NCBI GenBank assembly: GCA_020740775.1
Contig: JAHEWK010000008.1
Coordinates: 1,736,001 to 1,800,000, forward strand
Direction: 5' to 3'
DNA length: 64,000 bases
DNA from: Ilyonectria destructans
Taxonomy: Eukaryota > Ascomycota > Sordariomycetes > Hypocreales > Nectriaceae
The notes beneath the pieces were generated by a model. It made no database searches. It was not told the origin of the DNA and was given only the letters and a program-made list of their open reading frames with translations. Position 1 is the first letter of the stretch. Each line of letters starts with the position of its first letter. A program made the translations under genes and the position numbers. Positions 19,697-30,176 of this stretch are shown piece after piece.

Positions 19697-21543
19697 ATGC
19701 TCAAATCACTCGTCACTATCTCTGCGGGCCTCATCGGCGGCGCCCATGCCTTTTGGCGCATGGAGTGCCCTGGCCGCGTTGGTGTCGCACGAATTGATCC
19801 CATCGTCAACCCTGGCGAGATTTCCATGCACGCTCACTCGATCCACGGATCATCAGGTAAGACCAAGACTTGAAACCCCTTTTTTTAAGCGGTACCTAGC
19901 GGCGTGCGACTGTTCTGGCTCTTGGTGCTGGGATCGATCACTCTGGATGCGCTTTGAATATCGTACGGAGCTGACACCTCATAGCATTCGCCGAAACCGT
20001 CACCACCGAAGACCTTCAGAATGGCGACTGTACCTCGTGCCGAGTCACCGAGGACAAGTCTGCCTACTGGCACCCTTCGCTCTACTTCCAGGACAGCGAC
20101 ACAGGAGAGTTTGAACTTGTCAAACAGGTTGGCGGCATGCTGGCGTAAGTCTCCTCTTTTTCTACTTCTGCGTATTCCCGCTCAATGTGAACCGTACCTC
20201 TTAAACTCATCGATCTACCAAATATCGATAATATCAATGTCAATTACATCAAAGCTAACACGTGCCAAGTTACTACCTTCTCTATGGCGACAACATCACC
20301 GCTTTCCCTGCCGACTTCAGGATGCTGTCGGGAACGAATGACAGACGAACGTACACAGCTGGAGATCCAAGCCAGCCTGACCCGCAGAAATCCCTCTGGG
20401 AATCGCTTGGCCAAACCGACCAAGACACCCTGGCCCAGCGTGCGCTTGGATTCAATTGCCTGAACTACGCCAAAGACCCAGAGGGCACTCTTTATCGCCA
20501 TTACCTGCCCGACAAGGCTTATCTCGACGCCAACTGCGCGGATGGCATCCGATTCGAGATCATGTTCCCCTCCTGCTGGAAAGGAGGCGACGAGACGGAC
20601 AGTGATGATCACAAGAGCCACGTCGCCTTCCCTGACTTGGTCATGACGGGAACTTGCCCCGAAGACTATCCCGTTCGCATTCCTAGTCTCATGTACGAGG
20701 TCATCTGGGATACTGCCTCTTATACCGACCGCAACGGCCAATTCGTCATCGCTAACGGCGATACGTCCGGTAAGTTCATCATTCACTTTCTTTTGGGATT
20801 GATACTGACTTGTAGAAGGATACGGATACCACGCCGACTTCATCATGGGATGGGATTCCGATTTCCTCCAGACTGCCGTCGACACTTGCACCAATGAGTC
20901 AGGAAGGATTGAGGACTGCCCTGTCTTTAACGTTGTTGATGAAAGCGAGGCCGCGTCGTGCGAAATGACCTTGCCCGACGCATTGGCCAAGGAAGATGTT
21001 GAAGGACCCATGAGTGAGCTGCCTGGCGGTGTCCAAATCACGTATGAAGATGGAGCGGGTGAGAGTGCAAGTGCGAGTGTGACGGCGCCGACATCAACTG
21101 GCTCTAACCCGACCTTGACTTATGCTGCAGGCGAAACGCCAAGTAATTCTGCATCGCCTCTTCCTGGTCAGGCTTTCAAGGAGGTTTCCATGGCTGCCGC
21201 TGCCGCTGCCATCACCACCACCACCACCATCATCACTTCTTCTACGCTGCCTTCCTCCTCGTCTTCTGACGCTGTTGTTGGCGTTGAGGCAATTCCCACC
21301 ACAGCAGCGCCTGTCGCAGCTACTAGCGAGACTGCCAGCTTCTACAGCACGCAGTTTGTCACCAATGGAAACGTCGTTAGCAAGATTCTCTGGGAAGAGG
21401 AAGTCGTCTACGTGACCGAGCTGGAGGAGGAGACAGTCACTGTCACCGTTACTTCAACGGCTGTAGTCGGAGCTCCTACAGCTGCTGCTAGAAGACGTCG
21501 TTGGGGTGTTCACATGCACGGTCATGGGCACCGCCATCGCTAA
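19697..21543 (+). CDS. Secreted DUF1996 protein with His-rich tail
   Basis: Exons 19697-19856, 19985-20144, 20270-20769 and 20816-21543 (donors GTAAGA, GTAAGT, GTAAGT; acceptors after CTGAC/CTAAC-like branches) encode 515 residues. A signal peptide (MLKSLVTISAGLIGGAHA) precedes the DUF1996 domain, which begins with the family signature FWRMECPGRVGVARIDPIV and includes CTSCRVTEDKSAYWHPSLYF and the FPSCWKG and CPEDYPVRIPSLMYEV blocks to about residue 290. The domain is a fungal secreted module of unknown function. The C-terminal 200 residues are Ser/Thr/Ala-rich (TTTTTIITSS), probably O-glycosylated, and the protein ends RRRRWGVHMHGHGHRHR. No GPI signal is visible. The His/Arg tail could bind metal or cell-wall polymers; that is inference. 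Confidence 0.9.
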
Positions 21544-22288
21544 ACGCGCCAAAGACAGTAAACAAAGAACACAAAAATAGCATATACATACGGTTGATTG
21601 GTGCGATTTTCGTAGTCTGGACAGGCGCCAGACACGCAAGAGCATCATTTGAAGGGCATTTGCTGCCGCTGGTTTCTTTCTTCATCATATGCGGTGATGA
21701 GCACCCTAGCTAGGCTTTAGGCATATGTGGACTTAGAGTAGCTGCGCATGTACAGATACCGGAATGATGAATGATAAAAAAAAACAAAAAAGGGCAACCT
21801 GGTGTTGCACATCCCTTTCTCCCTTCGTGATGGCGCACGTGCTTGAGATGTGACATGGACGCTAAATCGACGCTGAACGCGATTATCCTGCCCTTAAAGC
21901 TGCTTTATTGTTTTGACCACAAGTCACACGGCATGCGAAAACGATGATATGACCCACGAAGTTCCTTTATTTAATGGAGGCTCATCTTGATTTGGCTTGC
22001 TGTCGTGCTGCTCTTTGGCGGGAGCTGGAATGGGTTGTGCCTGACAACGCATTCCACCTGATATTGCAGTGAAACTATCGAAATAACCTCAACACTGTTT
22101 AGGAGCCAGGTCACGAGTAACTACAGGAACAAAGTGGACAGAATCCCCCGAATCTGTTCCAATGTCTGATTTCATCCTCCCCTCGATCCCCCTACCCGTT
22201 GTACCTATCGATTTCTATGAGCACGCACTGCGTTGGCTGAGCGCTGATACACTGACCTCCTCTTAAGCGGTCTGCAACAGATGATATC
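21544..22288. other. Intergenic region
   Basis: 3' flank of the DUF1996 gene and 5' flank of the next gene on the same strand. It holds an A-rich run at about 21,777-21,790. No gene or clear motif. Confidence 0.5.
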
Positions 22289-25030
22289 ATGAGCCTCTTC
22301 TCACACTTTCGTAGGGGGACAGAGCCTACGGGGCATACAATGGGTCTGGGATGGCTGCTTGCCTTCTCCCTGGGTGGTGCTGTGCTGCTCTTCACCTGCA
22401 TCGGCTTGCTGCTCGCATGGCGCATCAAGTCTCGTCCGGAGAATAAGACGACGACGACGACGACGATATACGAGGTTTCCGATGGCCCCAACCCAGGAAA
22501 GAAAACGGGATTCACCAAACGGCTCACCAGGCGCAAGTACGTCATGGCGCAATCGACGAGTCGCCTCTCCCTCACCCTGCCGCCGATCATCCCCCCGCTG
22601 CCGTCGTATCAGAGCTTCGTCGGAAACAGGAAGCGGTCGCGCAGCTGGGTTGAGGAGGACAAGTTCCACGGGCCCAAGGTTAGCAAGAGCTTGCGCAATA
22701 GCTGGTTCAAGCGGGATAGCTGGCTTGGCAAGGCGCCTACTCTTCCGAGTCTGATGCTGGATGATGCTGAGAAAGGCGACTTCGATGATATCCTGGACCT
22801 CCACGGACAGAAGCGGGAGACCAACTCTCAGCAGCACCAGCAACGCGGGCAGCACCAACAACAGCAGCAGCACCAGCAACAACAACAACAACACCAGCAG
22901 TACCAACAGTACCAACAGCACCAGCACCAGCCGCAGCCGCCACTGGAGACCAGCCAAACTGCCCCTGAGTTCTATTCTGAGGACCTGGTTGACGGTCTGG
23001 TTAATCACTCACCGACCAGGATCCAACTTCCCGTGCTGCCTCCTATGAGAGCATCCATAGCAGACACAGACCTTCGTGATATCCTACGATCTACGGAAAT
23101 GCGCCTCAAGGATGGGAAATCACCTGTCAAGACTCCCAACTCATCGCCCACCAAGGGATCGCCTTCCAAGACTCCCCACAGCCAAAAGACCGTCTCCTCC
23201 CAAGGATCAATCGGCACGATTGGAACTATCGGAACCGTTCGCATCACCCGCATGTCTCTCAGCCCTAGCAAGAGGGCAACGATCCAATCCATTCCCTCGA
23301 ACGCGCACACGCACAGCCGAAACGCCTCCATCAGCTCCATTGGGAGTGCAGCACATAGCTTGATTGCTGAGGCGACGCATGAACTCGTGCTCCCCGGAGG
23401 CCTGTCAAGTCCCAGCCGCCTCAGAGGTCAGCAGTGGGAGGCTGAGGGTGAGAAGATTGACCTTGACGTGGAGCCACGGGGCCGTCCAAGGTCCAAGTCA
23501 CTGGAGAGCGACCAGTCGAGCTCTCTGTCAACCGTATACAGCGTCGGAGAACACGAGGAGAAGTTGGCCGAGCAGCACAGCCCGCAAAAGAGAGCTTCGT
23601 ACACCACCCACGACCCTTTCGTTGAAGGTTTTATGCCGGGCGCCACACGGTTGGCCCCAAAGACGACGCTGTTCGGCCCTCGATCGTTGAAGAAACATGG
23701 TCAGAAGATGAGCATGCCATTCACCTCAAATCAAGCCCCGAGACCGATCCAGTCTCAGCTTCGACACACCCCGGTGAGCACGCAGGCTGTTGGAGGCCAG
23801 CCGCTGGTCTCTATCGTGCTTGACCCGCCGACCGAGACTGATCCCCGCGAGTCGGAGTACTTCAAGTCCATCGGCCACAACGGACTTGCGTTGGATTTTT
23901 CACTTAGCCCCTCGATCACGAGCATGGTGACCCCGTCTGTGACCACCATGGCAGATTCAGATGACGACAACACCATCGGGCACACCTCTGATAGGAGTGA
24001 AAGCCCCAAACCAGCACTGCAATTATCTCTGCCAAACAGAGACAGCAATGTGACACTTGATGATGCAATCAGCCCGTCCACTATTACCTCGTCACCATTT
24101 GATGAGCAAGACATGATGGCTCTGCTGTTGTCGAACCCGGCACCTCGCAGAGTTCTGCCCGAGCCACCAAGGAATTTCAGCCATATTGATGAGTCGATTA
24201 TGCCAACACCCCTCTCCCCACGACCCAGACGTGACTTCTCTGAACAGCTGAGGAAGTTGTCCGTTGTTTCGAACGTGAGCTCCCTGTATGATGAGGAAGT
24301 TATGCCCGACGACCCTTCTGCTGTATCGACGGGATCGCCCAGCCGTCGCTCGACACTCCGATCGCTGAAGTCGCCTTCTCTACCTCCCCCGCCACGTTCA
24401 GACTCCGTAGCCAACGTGGGATCTGTGGGAAACTCTGTCGCCGAGCTTCGGAGGATGAACAGCATGGTCAGCTCGTACAGCGTGGCGTCAGGAACTTCGT
24501 CAGTCTACGGCGACCCCGAGTCCCCAACCCTGCCTGCCCTTCGAGGCGGCGGCTTCTCGCCCTCGCGGTCCAAATCTAGGACAGACAGCATGGGCCGCCA
24601 GAACTATTTGAGCCTCGGCTCCCCTCCCAAGACCGAGAGAGGTGCTGGACGTCCACTATCCGGTCCACGTCCTTCGTCCCTGGGACGCCCGCTTCCGACG
24701 AGCCGTGGCAGCCGCGGAAATCTGAGTGGAGTGGAGATCCGCGAGGACGACTTCGAGGAGGGAAAGGAGAACCACGGCTTGGACTTCAAGATGCCGCGCA
24801 TCGACGTTTCCATCCCTAATGGGGCACTTCGAGAGGCCCGTCGCAGCAGCAACCAGGGCCGCGAGTCGCTCCTTATGAGCATGTCGAAGCTGGATACCGT
24901 CGCCGAGCACCAGCACGACATGGCAAGAAGCAGCGTCGATATTTCTGGGACATACGACGAGCAAGGATTTTTAAAGAACTCGCCCGAGAGACCCGACAGG
25001 GACAGTAAGGGGCTGTGTCTGCGCATGTGA
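22289..25030 (+). CDS. Large single-pass membrane protein, uncharacterised
   Basis: A single-exon 913-residue protein. A short extracytoplasmic N-terminus is followed by one transmembrane helix at about 20-44 (GWLLAFSLGGAVLLFTCIGL, then LLAWRIKSR). The positive residues right after it predict the long C-terminal part faces the cytoplasm. That part is mostly disordered and rich in Ser/Pro with many SP/SPSK-type sites (KTPNSSPTKGSPSKTPH), suggesting phosphorylation. A Gln/His tract at about 178-212 is encoded by CAG/CAA/CAC triplets. Similar single-pass proteins are common in Pezizomycotina but have no described function that I know. ATG 22289 is used; a second ATG 17 codons on (MGLGWLLAF) would still keep the membrane helix. 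Confidence 0.8.
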   Translation: MSLFSHFRRGTEPTGHTMGLGWLLAFSLGGAVLLFTCIGLLLAWRIKSRPENKTTTTTTIYEVSDGPNPGKKTGFTKRLTRRKYVMAQSTSRLSLTLPPIIPPLPSYQSFVGNRKRSRSWVEEDKFHGPKVSKSLRNSWFKRDSWLGKAPTLPSLMLDDAEKGDFDDILDLHGQKRETNSQQHQQRGQHQQQQQHQQQQQQHQQYQQYQQHQHQPQPPLETSQTAPEFYSEDLVDGLVNHSPTRIQLPVLPPMRASIADTDLRDILRSTEMRLKDGKSPVKTPNSSPTKGSPSKTPHSQKTVSSQGSIGTIGTIGTVRITRMSLSPSKRATIQSIPSNAHTHSRNASISSIGSAAHSLIAEATHELVLPGGLSSPSRLRGQQWEAEGEKIDLDVEPRGRPRSKSLESDQSSSLSTVYSVGEHEEKLAEQHSPQKRASYTTHDPFVEGFMPGATRLAPKTTLFGPRSLKKHGQKMSMPFTSNQAPRPIQSQLRHTPVSTQAVGGQPLVSIVLDPPTETDPRESEYFKSIGHNGLALDFSLSPSITSMVTPSVTTMADSDDDNTIGHTSDRSESPKPALQLSLPNRDSNVTLDDAISPSTITSSPFDEQDMMALLLSNPAPRRVLPEPPRNFSHIDESIMPTPLSPRPRRDFSEQLRKLSVVSNVSSLYDEEVMPDDPSAVSTGSPSRRSTLRSLKSPSLPPPPRSDSVANVGSVGNSVAELRRMNSMVSSYSVASGTSSVYGDPESPTLPALRGGGFSPSRSKSRTDSMGRQNYLSLGSPPKTERGAGRPLSGPRPSSLGRPLPTSRGSRGNLSGVEIREDDFEEGKENHGLDFKMPRIDVSIPNGALREARRSSNQGRESLLMSMSKLDTVAEHQHDMARSSVDISGTYDEQGFLKNSPERPDRDSKGLCLRM
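22820..22935 (+). repeat. CAG/CAA/CAC triplet tract in coding sequence
   Basis: A run of imperfect CAG, CAA, CAC and TAC triplets encoding Gln/His/Tyr (QQHQQRGQHQQQQQHQQ and so on). The mixture of codons makes it less prone to slippage than a pure repeat, but its length is likely to vary between strains. Confidence 0.85.
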
Positions 25031-25410
25031 AGATGATAATGCATAGCCTTGATTGGTGATTTGTGTATTTTCTTTGTCACTCTCTCATCCTCTTTTCGGA
25101 CGACTCATGTAATTCTTCCATTCCGTCTCGAACTAACCCTCATATCTTGTTCATAGGTTTGTATTTTTTGTGTAACTTAGATAAACTTCGAAGGGCTCGT
25201 GAGAACTGACTGATGTGTTTTGGAGCCCCAAAGGATATATACCCGTCAGATTTAATCTTAATATTAGGCATTTAATAGCTTCTGACGACTGTTTTTGAAT
25301 TGGCCCCGATCGGCCTGGTTGTGACTTTGCTGCACATCAGCGGTGCCATCCCTTTTGTACCGAAACGCCGATGCTCCTGCAACTTGATCCTGGTTTTGGT
25401 CCGTGTCGGA
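25031..25410. other. Convergent 3' flank
   Basis: Lies between the ends of the membrane protein gene and the pICln gene. AT-rich, with no gene. Confidence 0.5.
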
Positions 25411-26358
25411 TTAATCAACCCGTGGTCGCTTGTTCTCGGGGTCCTCGTTTGATCCGTCCTCCTTGGCACCATCTCCTTCGACTTCGTCGCGGGCCCGCAC
25501 TCTGCCAGCACCTTCACCTAGCTCTTCTTCCCCTTCCCCTCCTTGGCCGATCCAGTTGCCATCCTCATCAAAGTATTCGTGGACGTTGTCTGCTGTGATC
25601 CAACCTCCACTCCCTGGCATGGGTGGAGGCATTCCACCAGTGCTGGAGCCGCGCATAACACCGGTGAAGCCCTCGATAGCCTCGTGCTCAGCGCTGCCCT
25701 CGAAGACAATCCGATCGTAGTCATCTTCTTCGTCGTCTTCGCCATTGTTGGGGTCGGGGTTCAGGTCAGAGCAGTTAGCCATTGCCTCGTAGAGCTGCTT
25801 TGCCGGGCTAGGGTCGGAATCGGCGCTGGGGGGAATGACTGTAAGCTCCACGGTGTTGAAGTCGTCGTCGTCTGAACCGCCCTCGGAGAACTCGAGTTGC
25901 ATCCACACGGCCTGAGTCTGGTTTCCTTGTGCCTGAGTGCCGACTTGTTTCACAGCGTGGATGGAGATCGAGGGGTATGGGATTGAGACGCCGGCCTCGA
26001 CCTGTGGGCTGAAGATGGTAAAGTTTCTACTCGGAGTTAACACACTGCAAGCAGTAAATAACAAGGACCGTGATGCTTACTCGGAGTTGACAAAGATGTC
26101 CACCTTCTGCTCAACCAGCTCCTCGGCGTCACCATTAATGCTATCGCCCTCTGGAGCAGTCGGTTTCTGGCTGGAATCGGCAGGGAACACGGCCAGCTTG
26201 CCGCATTGCGACTTGGGGATCCAGGCCTTCGCGCCTGCGACGTGGTAATGCAGGATGGGCTTTCCGCCGACAAAGGTCTCCGGGGTCTGGGACTGGTAAT
26301 CCGACAAGGTGGTAAAGTCCGCAACAGCGGGAGGCGTCCGGATCGTGGTTGGCAACAT
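25411..26358 (-). CDS. pICln-like methylosome/snRNP assembly chaperone
   Basis: Exons 26358-26081 and 26029-25411 (donor GTAAGC, TTAAC branch) encode 298 residues. The PH-like ICln/Voldacs domain spans about residues 15-190: GAKAWIPKSQCGKLAVFPAD, VDIFVNSD at the exon junction, FTIFSPQVEAGVSIPYPSIS, HAVK. Then come an acidic segment (SEGGSDDDDFNTVELTVIPP) and the C-terminal PNNGEDDEEDDYDRIVFEG block typical of pICln. pICln binds Sm proteins, presents them to the PRMT5 methyltransferase and chaperones snRNP assembly in the cytoplasm. The C-terminus is Gly/Pro-rich then Arg/Glu-rich (KRPRVD), a possible nuclear signal. It shares a 389-base divergent promoter with the gene at 26,748. Confidence 0.88.
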
Positions 26359-26747
26359 TGTCAGTTTGGTTGTCGAGACAAAGGTGGACGTTGTTGATGT
26401 CTTGGAGGGGTCGTCCAGGCAGCTGGAGAGAAATTGAGCGTTGCGACGTGGGGCTGGGAGCTTTATCGGTTATCGGTTATCGTTATCGGGGTCTATCGCT
26501 TATCGCGCCTCGTTGGCCATGGGATGACGAAACCGAGGCAACTCAGACCAGCAACTTCACACTGACAAGCCAGCAAGAGTCTCCACGTCGGAACCCGGGG
26601 CAGCTGAAATCGCCTCCTCTGTCGAAATACCTGTTGCATATCTGCATGCGACTCCTATCGACAGATTGATTGCGCGATTGACCCAAGCACTGCAGCACCG
26701 GGACCGATTGAAACGAGATCACCCCGCCATTCGGGATCTAGGCCACC
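26359..26747. promoter_or_regulatory. Divergent promoter of pICln and the 176-aa gene
   Basis: This 389-base region separates two start codons. It contains a cluster at about 26,463-26,506 of five closely spaced copies of TTATCG or CTATCG (reverse complement CGATAA/CGATAG). The cluster could be a binding array for a regulator shared by both genes, or a simple-sequence expansion. Confidence 0.5.
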
Positions 26748-27329
26748 ATGCACAACGGTCGTAAGTGTCCTGGAACGTTCGCGAAGAACGATATTTAACG
26801 AGTGTCTACAGGCTCTCACCCCTTGCTGGAGCAGGTTCCCTTGACAGTGTCGCCGTTCGTATCTCTCCCAGCCGCGACGACGCTCGCCTACACCTACAGG
26901 AGCATGCCATCGGCCCTCCCCCCTTCAACTCTAGACATCGCCCCGACATCAGACGATCCGGCTGGCCAACCGAAGCCCAAGTATGTGATTTCAAGCACTG
27001 GACATGCTGCGCACCCTGACGATATCATCGCATCCTGCCGCGCGCTACAGGCGCATGTCTCAAAGATGCAGGAGGACGCCGATCGAGAGTTGAGGGAATT
27101 GGAGGAGAGGTTCAAGTCGCGGGACCTCGCTGAGAAGAGGAGAGTGGCGCCAGGCTGGTTGGATAGCGAATCGCGCTTGCTGGAGCCAGAGAGGAACACC
27201 CCGGCGCAATCACAGGGCATTGGCAGTGTGCCAGAGGCTCAACCAGTCCAAAGCGAAAGGAGCGGGCCTACGACCGACGATCAAGGTGCAGCACTTGACC
27301 GTGCATTTGGAGGCATGGCATTGAAATAG
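26748..27329 (+). CDS. Small coiled-coil protein, uncharacterised
   Basis: A 13-nt first exon (26748-26760, ATG CAC AAC GGT C) is joined to 26812-27329 across an intron with donor GTAAGT and acceptor CTACAG, giving 176 residues. The protein begins MHNGRSHPLLEQVPLTVSPF, followed by a hydrophobic/Ser segment, then a charged helix at about 85-125 (SCRALQAHVSKMQEDADREL RELEERF) and a Pro/Ser-rich tail ending GMALK. It has no signal peptide or transmembrane helix. The helix resembles small subunits of trafficking or kinetochore complexes, but I cannot assign it. The tiny first exon is supported by frame, the GTAAGT donor and a CCACC context before ATG. Confidence 0.75.
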
Positions 27330-27498
27330 GGTGTTTTAACATGCGGTTGACGACCATATCACGAACTGGCGCAGGGGCATTTTTTTTTGTGCGGAAGCAA
27401 CCATTATATCAAGTCAATTAAGAATACATTATGCGGACATCGAATGTTATTATCTGTTGCGACCGTGTTTTTGATGGGCATTCATTAGGGATCCCGCT

Positions 27499-28316
27499 CT
27501 ACATGAGACCGGCGACGGCGATGAGAGCAACGCCGGCAGCCACGATATTGGAAACGGCGAATTCGGGAGCTCCACCCTCGACAACAGAAGTGGTAGGGAT
27601 GCTGGAGGTCTGTTCTGTTGGTTAGAATCATATTTTCTGTGTGAAACGGGGATTGAAATAATACATACCGAGTTGGAGCTAGGGGTGGTCACAACGGAGG
27701 GAGTGGTGGCGGCAGACTCGACGACGACAGCAGTGGTGGTAACGGCAGCAGTCTCCTCGACAGCGGTGGTCTCAGCAGTCTCCGTCTCCTCGACGGCTGT
27801 GGTCTGCTCAGCAGCGGCAGTGGTATCAGGGGCGGCGGTGGTCTCCTCCACTACGGCGGTAGTTTCAGCAGCAGCGGTGGTCTCCTCGGCAGCAGCAGCT
27901 GTGGTTGAAGCACCAGCGGGAGTGGCATCAAGACCGCAGGCCTCGGCAGCAGCAGTCACGCCATCACCATAATCGGGCCAGAGGTCGTACTCGGTGGCAC
28001 AGGCAAGACATTCCGCAAGGAGCTCAGTCCACTCAGAGCTGTCACAGTAGCCATCATCCTCGGCGTCCAAGATGGTGTAGCCTGAGTCGATGGTGTTAGT
28101 CTCGCTGACCTTTCAACACGATGGATTGCAACTTTATTGCGAACACTCACCACAGCTGGCGTGACACTGGTACTCAGCACCAGTAACCGCACGCTTGGCG
28201 ATGGATACAGAGGCTGGGAACTGGAAGCTTCGTCTGGCCTGGGCGTTGGCCAAAGCCGAGGCGCTGGCCAGGGTGGCCAGGGAGCCAAGGGTGAGGACAG
28301 AGGTGGTCAACTGCAT
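27499..28316 (-). CDS. 6-Cys GPI-anchored surface protein
   Basis: Exons 28316-28151, 28081-27669 and 27609-27499 (donors GTGAGT and GTATGT) encode 229 residues. A signal peptide (MQLTTSVLTLGSLATLASAS) is followed by a small domain with six cysteines: YQCHASCG, YCDSSEWTELLAECLACATE, ACGLD. Next is an Ala/Thr/Glu low-complexity region of about 75 residues built on ETTA and TTAVVE units, probably O-glycosylated. The end EGGAPEFAV plus a hydrophobic tail (SNIVAAGVALIAVAGLM) is a GPI-attachment signal. Such proteins sit in the cell wall or plasma membrane; the Cys domain is a recurrent fungal type without a known activity to me. The third exon encodes only the GPI signal, so skipping it would give a soluble form. 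Confidence 0.85.
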
Positions 28317-29227
28317 CTTGAATGAGACTTAACGAGTGGGAAAGAGTTGAATGAAGGTGGTTGTGCTTGAGAGTTGAATAGGGTGATGCGTGAAGCTTCA
28401 AATGTGTATGCAGGCCCTTCTGAGCTTACTTATACCCTCTGCGCTCGGCATATCGAGCCAAGACGTACATCGCCAAGGCGCATCGCCAAGAGGATACGCG
28501 CGTATATCGGCACACAGACACTGCACGTACAGTATAGCGCTCATTTAATTCACGGAGTAGTTGCTCAAACCGGCCGTCGCCAACCAAGCGTTCTATCTTC
28601 GGGTCCAATGTGCCAGGAACCCCGGCGACTTAACCAAGGCCAGCGTGGGTTGGCCAGGATTGAGTCATGTTTTCAGGGCCCCTAGCTTTCTCTGGCGCTC
28701 TAAATCCGAGCTACCGATGTCGGCTTCTGCACCCGGCTGCGAGTCGAATGATTGAAAGTTGGGGATGGAGAGCCAGAAGGGCCAATCAGCGTACATAGCA
28801 GGATCTGATTAGATTTTGGGTGCCATCTTATCTGATCCATCTGATAATGCCTCAACCCACTCCTCCCCTGGCCCCATCGCAGAGGTTGCAACAACAGCCC
28901 CATCGAGTTAGGCGAACTGCATGGGCCAGCTTGATTTCTCCACCGATGACCGGTGGTCCTGTCCGAGGGTGGGTAGGAGACATTTGTGGGCTGCAACCAA
29001 GAAGGACGTCCGTTATTGCCGTGAAAACTGTCGACTAGTTGAGAGCTCAGTTCTTAGATCGGGATCTCACTTTACGAGGTGCATTAGTATAATAAGGACG
29101 CGTAGGCCTGGCGCCACCACCGACAAGAAATACAAGGTAGTTTCCAACCTGGAAGTTTGTGTTTCGAATTTCCTGCTGCATTTCCAATCTCCGACGGTTT
29201 ATACCCCTTGCCTACACGTTGCTCAGT
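28317..29227. promoter_or_regulatory. Divergent promoter region of two surface-protein genes
   Basis: Separates the GPI-protein gene (minus) and the X325-like gene (plus). A TATA-like element TATAAGT lies on the minus strand at 28434-28428, about 115 bases upstream of the GPI-protein start. No gene is seen in this stretch. Confidence 0.45.
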
Positions 29228-30176
29228 ATGCCTTCTCTCAGGTCAGCTCTTGGTGGCTTGGCCGCCATGGTAGCTTTCGCCTATGCTGCGACGGACTATG
29301 GAACCGAGGAAGAAATGGGCCCGGCTGCCTTCATGTGGCCGGCCGACAGAGTCTGGGCAGCCTCTATGGACAATACCGCTCCTTGTGGTTCTGTTGCAAG
29401 CCCCGGAAACCGAAGCGAGTTTCCGATGCGTATGTTTTCAAAATCTTCAATATGGAGTTCTTAACTAACAAAGAACAGAGAGTGCACACGTTGCTTTGGT
29501 CGTCCAGGACGAGTCTTATGCTATTCAGCTGAGCATCTCTTACCTGTCAAGTAGGTCGCCTTTGAATTCATCAGCTGTAATGCAGCATCTAACAATTCTA
29601 GATCCCAAACGTAACTCGGACTTCACGGTGCTTATCGACAGCGATGAATTCGAATCCATGAACCCCGGCCATACTTGCGTATCCGTTCCGGACGCTGTCG
29701 ACTCCGTTAGCGCTGGCGACAAGGCAACCCTCCAGATCAAGTACATTGCAGACTTTGATTCTTCCGAGAACCAGACCTTTTATGCCTGCGCCGACGTTAC
29801 ATACGTGGAGCTCACAAACTTTGATGAATCCGTCCCATGTTTCAATGCTACCACATCGGACGACGATGATTCTTCCTCGTCGTCCTCTTCGTCGACTTCG
29901 TCATCGTCTTCGTCGTCTACTAGCACTGCCAGTTCCGACTCGAGCAAGTCTAGTTCGGGTGGCCTTTCTAAGGGCGCCATTGCTGGCATTGTCGTTGGCT
30001 CAGTTGGCGGTGTCTCTCTGGTTGCTCTGGCTGCCCTGCTTATCTACAGACAAAAGAACAAGCGTCTCAATGCACTCAGGCAGCAGCATTCGGCTAGAGG
30101 AGTAAACTGGGCGGAACAGCCCCCCAAGAATCCTCAATCTTCTACAGGGAGTGTCAGGCTGAATGACATGTCTTAG
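29228..30176 (+). CDS. X325/BIM1-like domain membrane protein
   Basis: Exons 29228-29429, 29479-29550 and 29602-30176 (donors GTATGT and GTAGGT, CTAAC branches) encode 282 residues. A signal peptide (MPSLRSALGGLAAMVAFAYA) precedes a domain of about 150 residues matching the fungal X325 (copper acquisition factor BIM1-like) family: MGPAAFMWPADRVWAASMDN, APCGSVASPGNRSEFPM, VALVVQDESYAIQLSISY, DPGHTCVSVP-like NPGHTCVSVP, and QTFYACADVTYVEL. A Ser-rich stalk (DDDDSSSSSSSSTSSS) and a transmembrane helix (GAIAGIVVGSVGGVSLVALA) follow, with a short basic cytoplasmic tail. In BIM1-type proteins the mature N-terminus is a copper-binding His; here the predicted mature end is ATDYG, so the copper brace seems incomplete. 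Confidence 0.82.
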
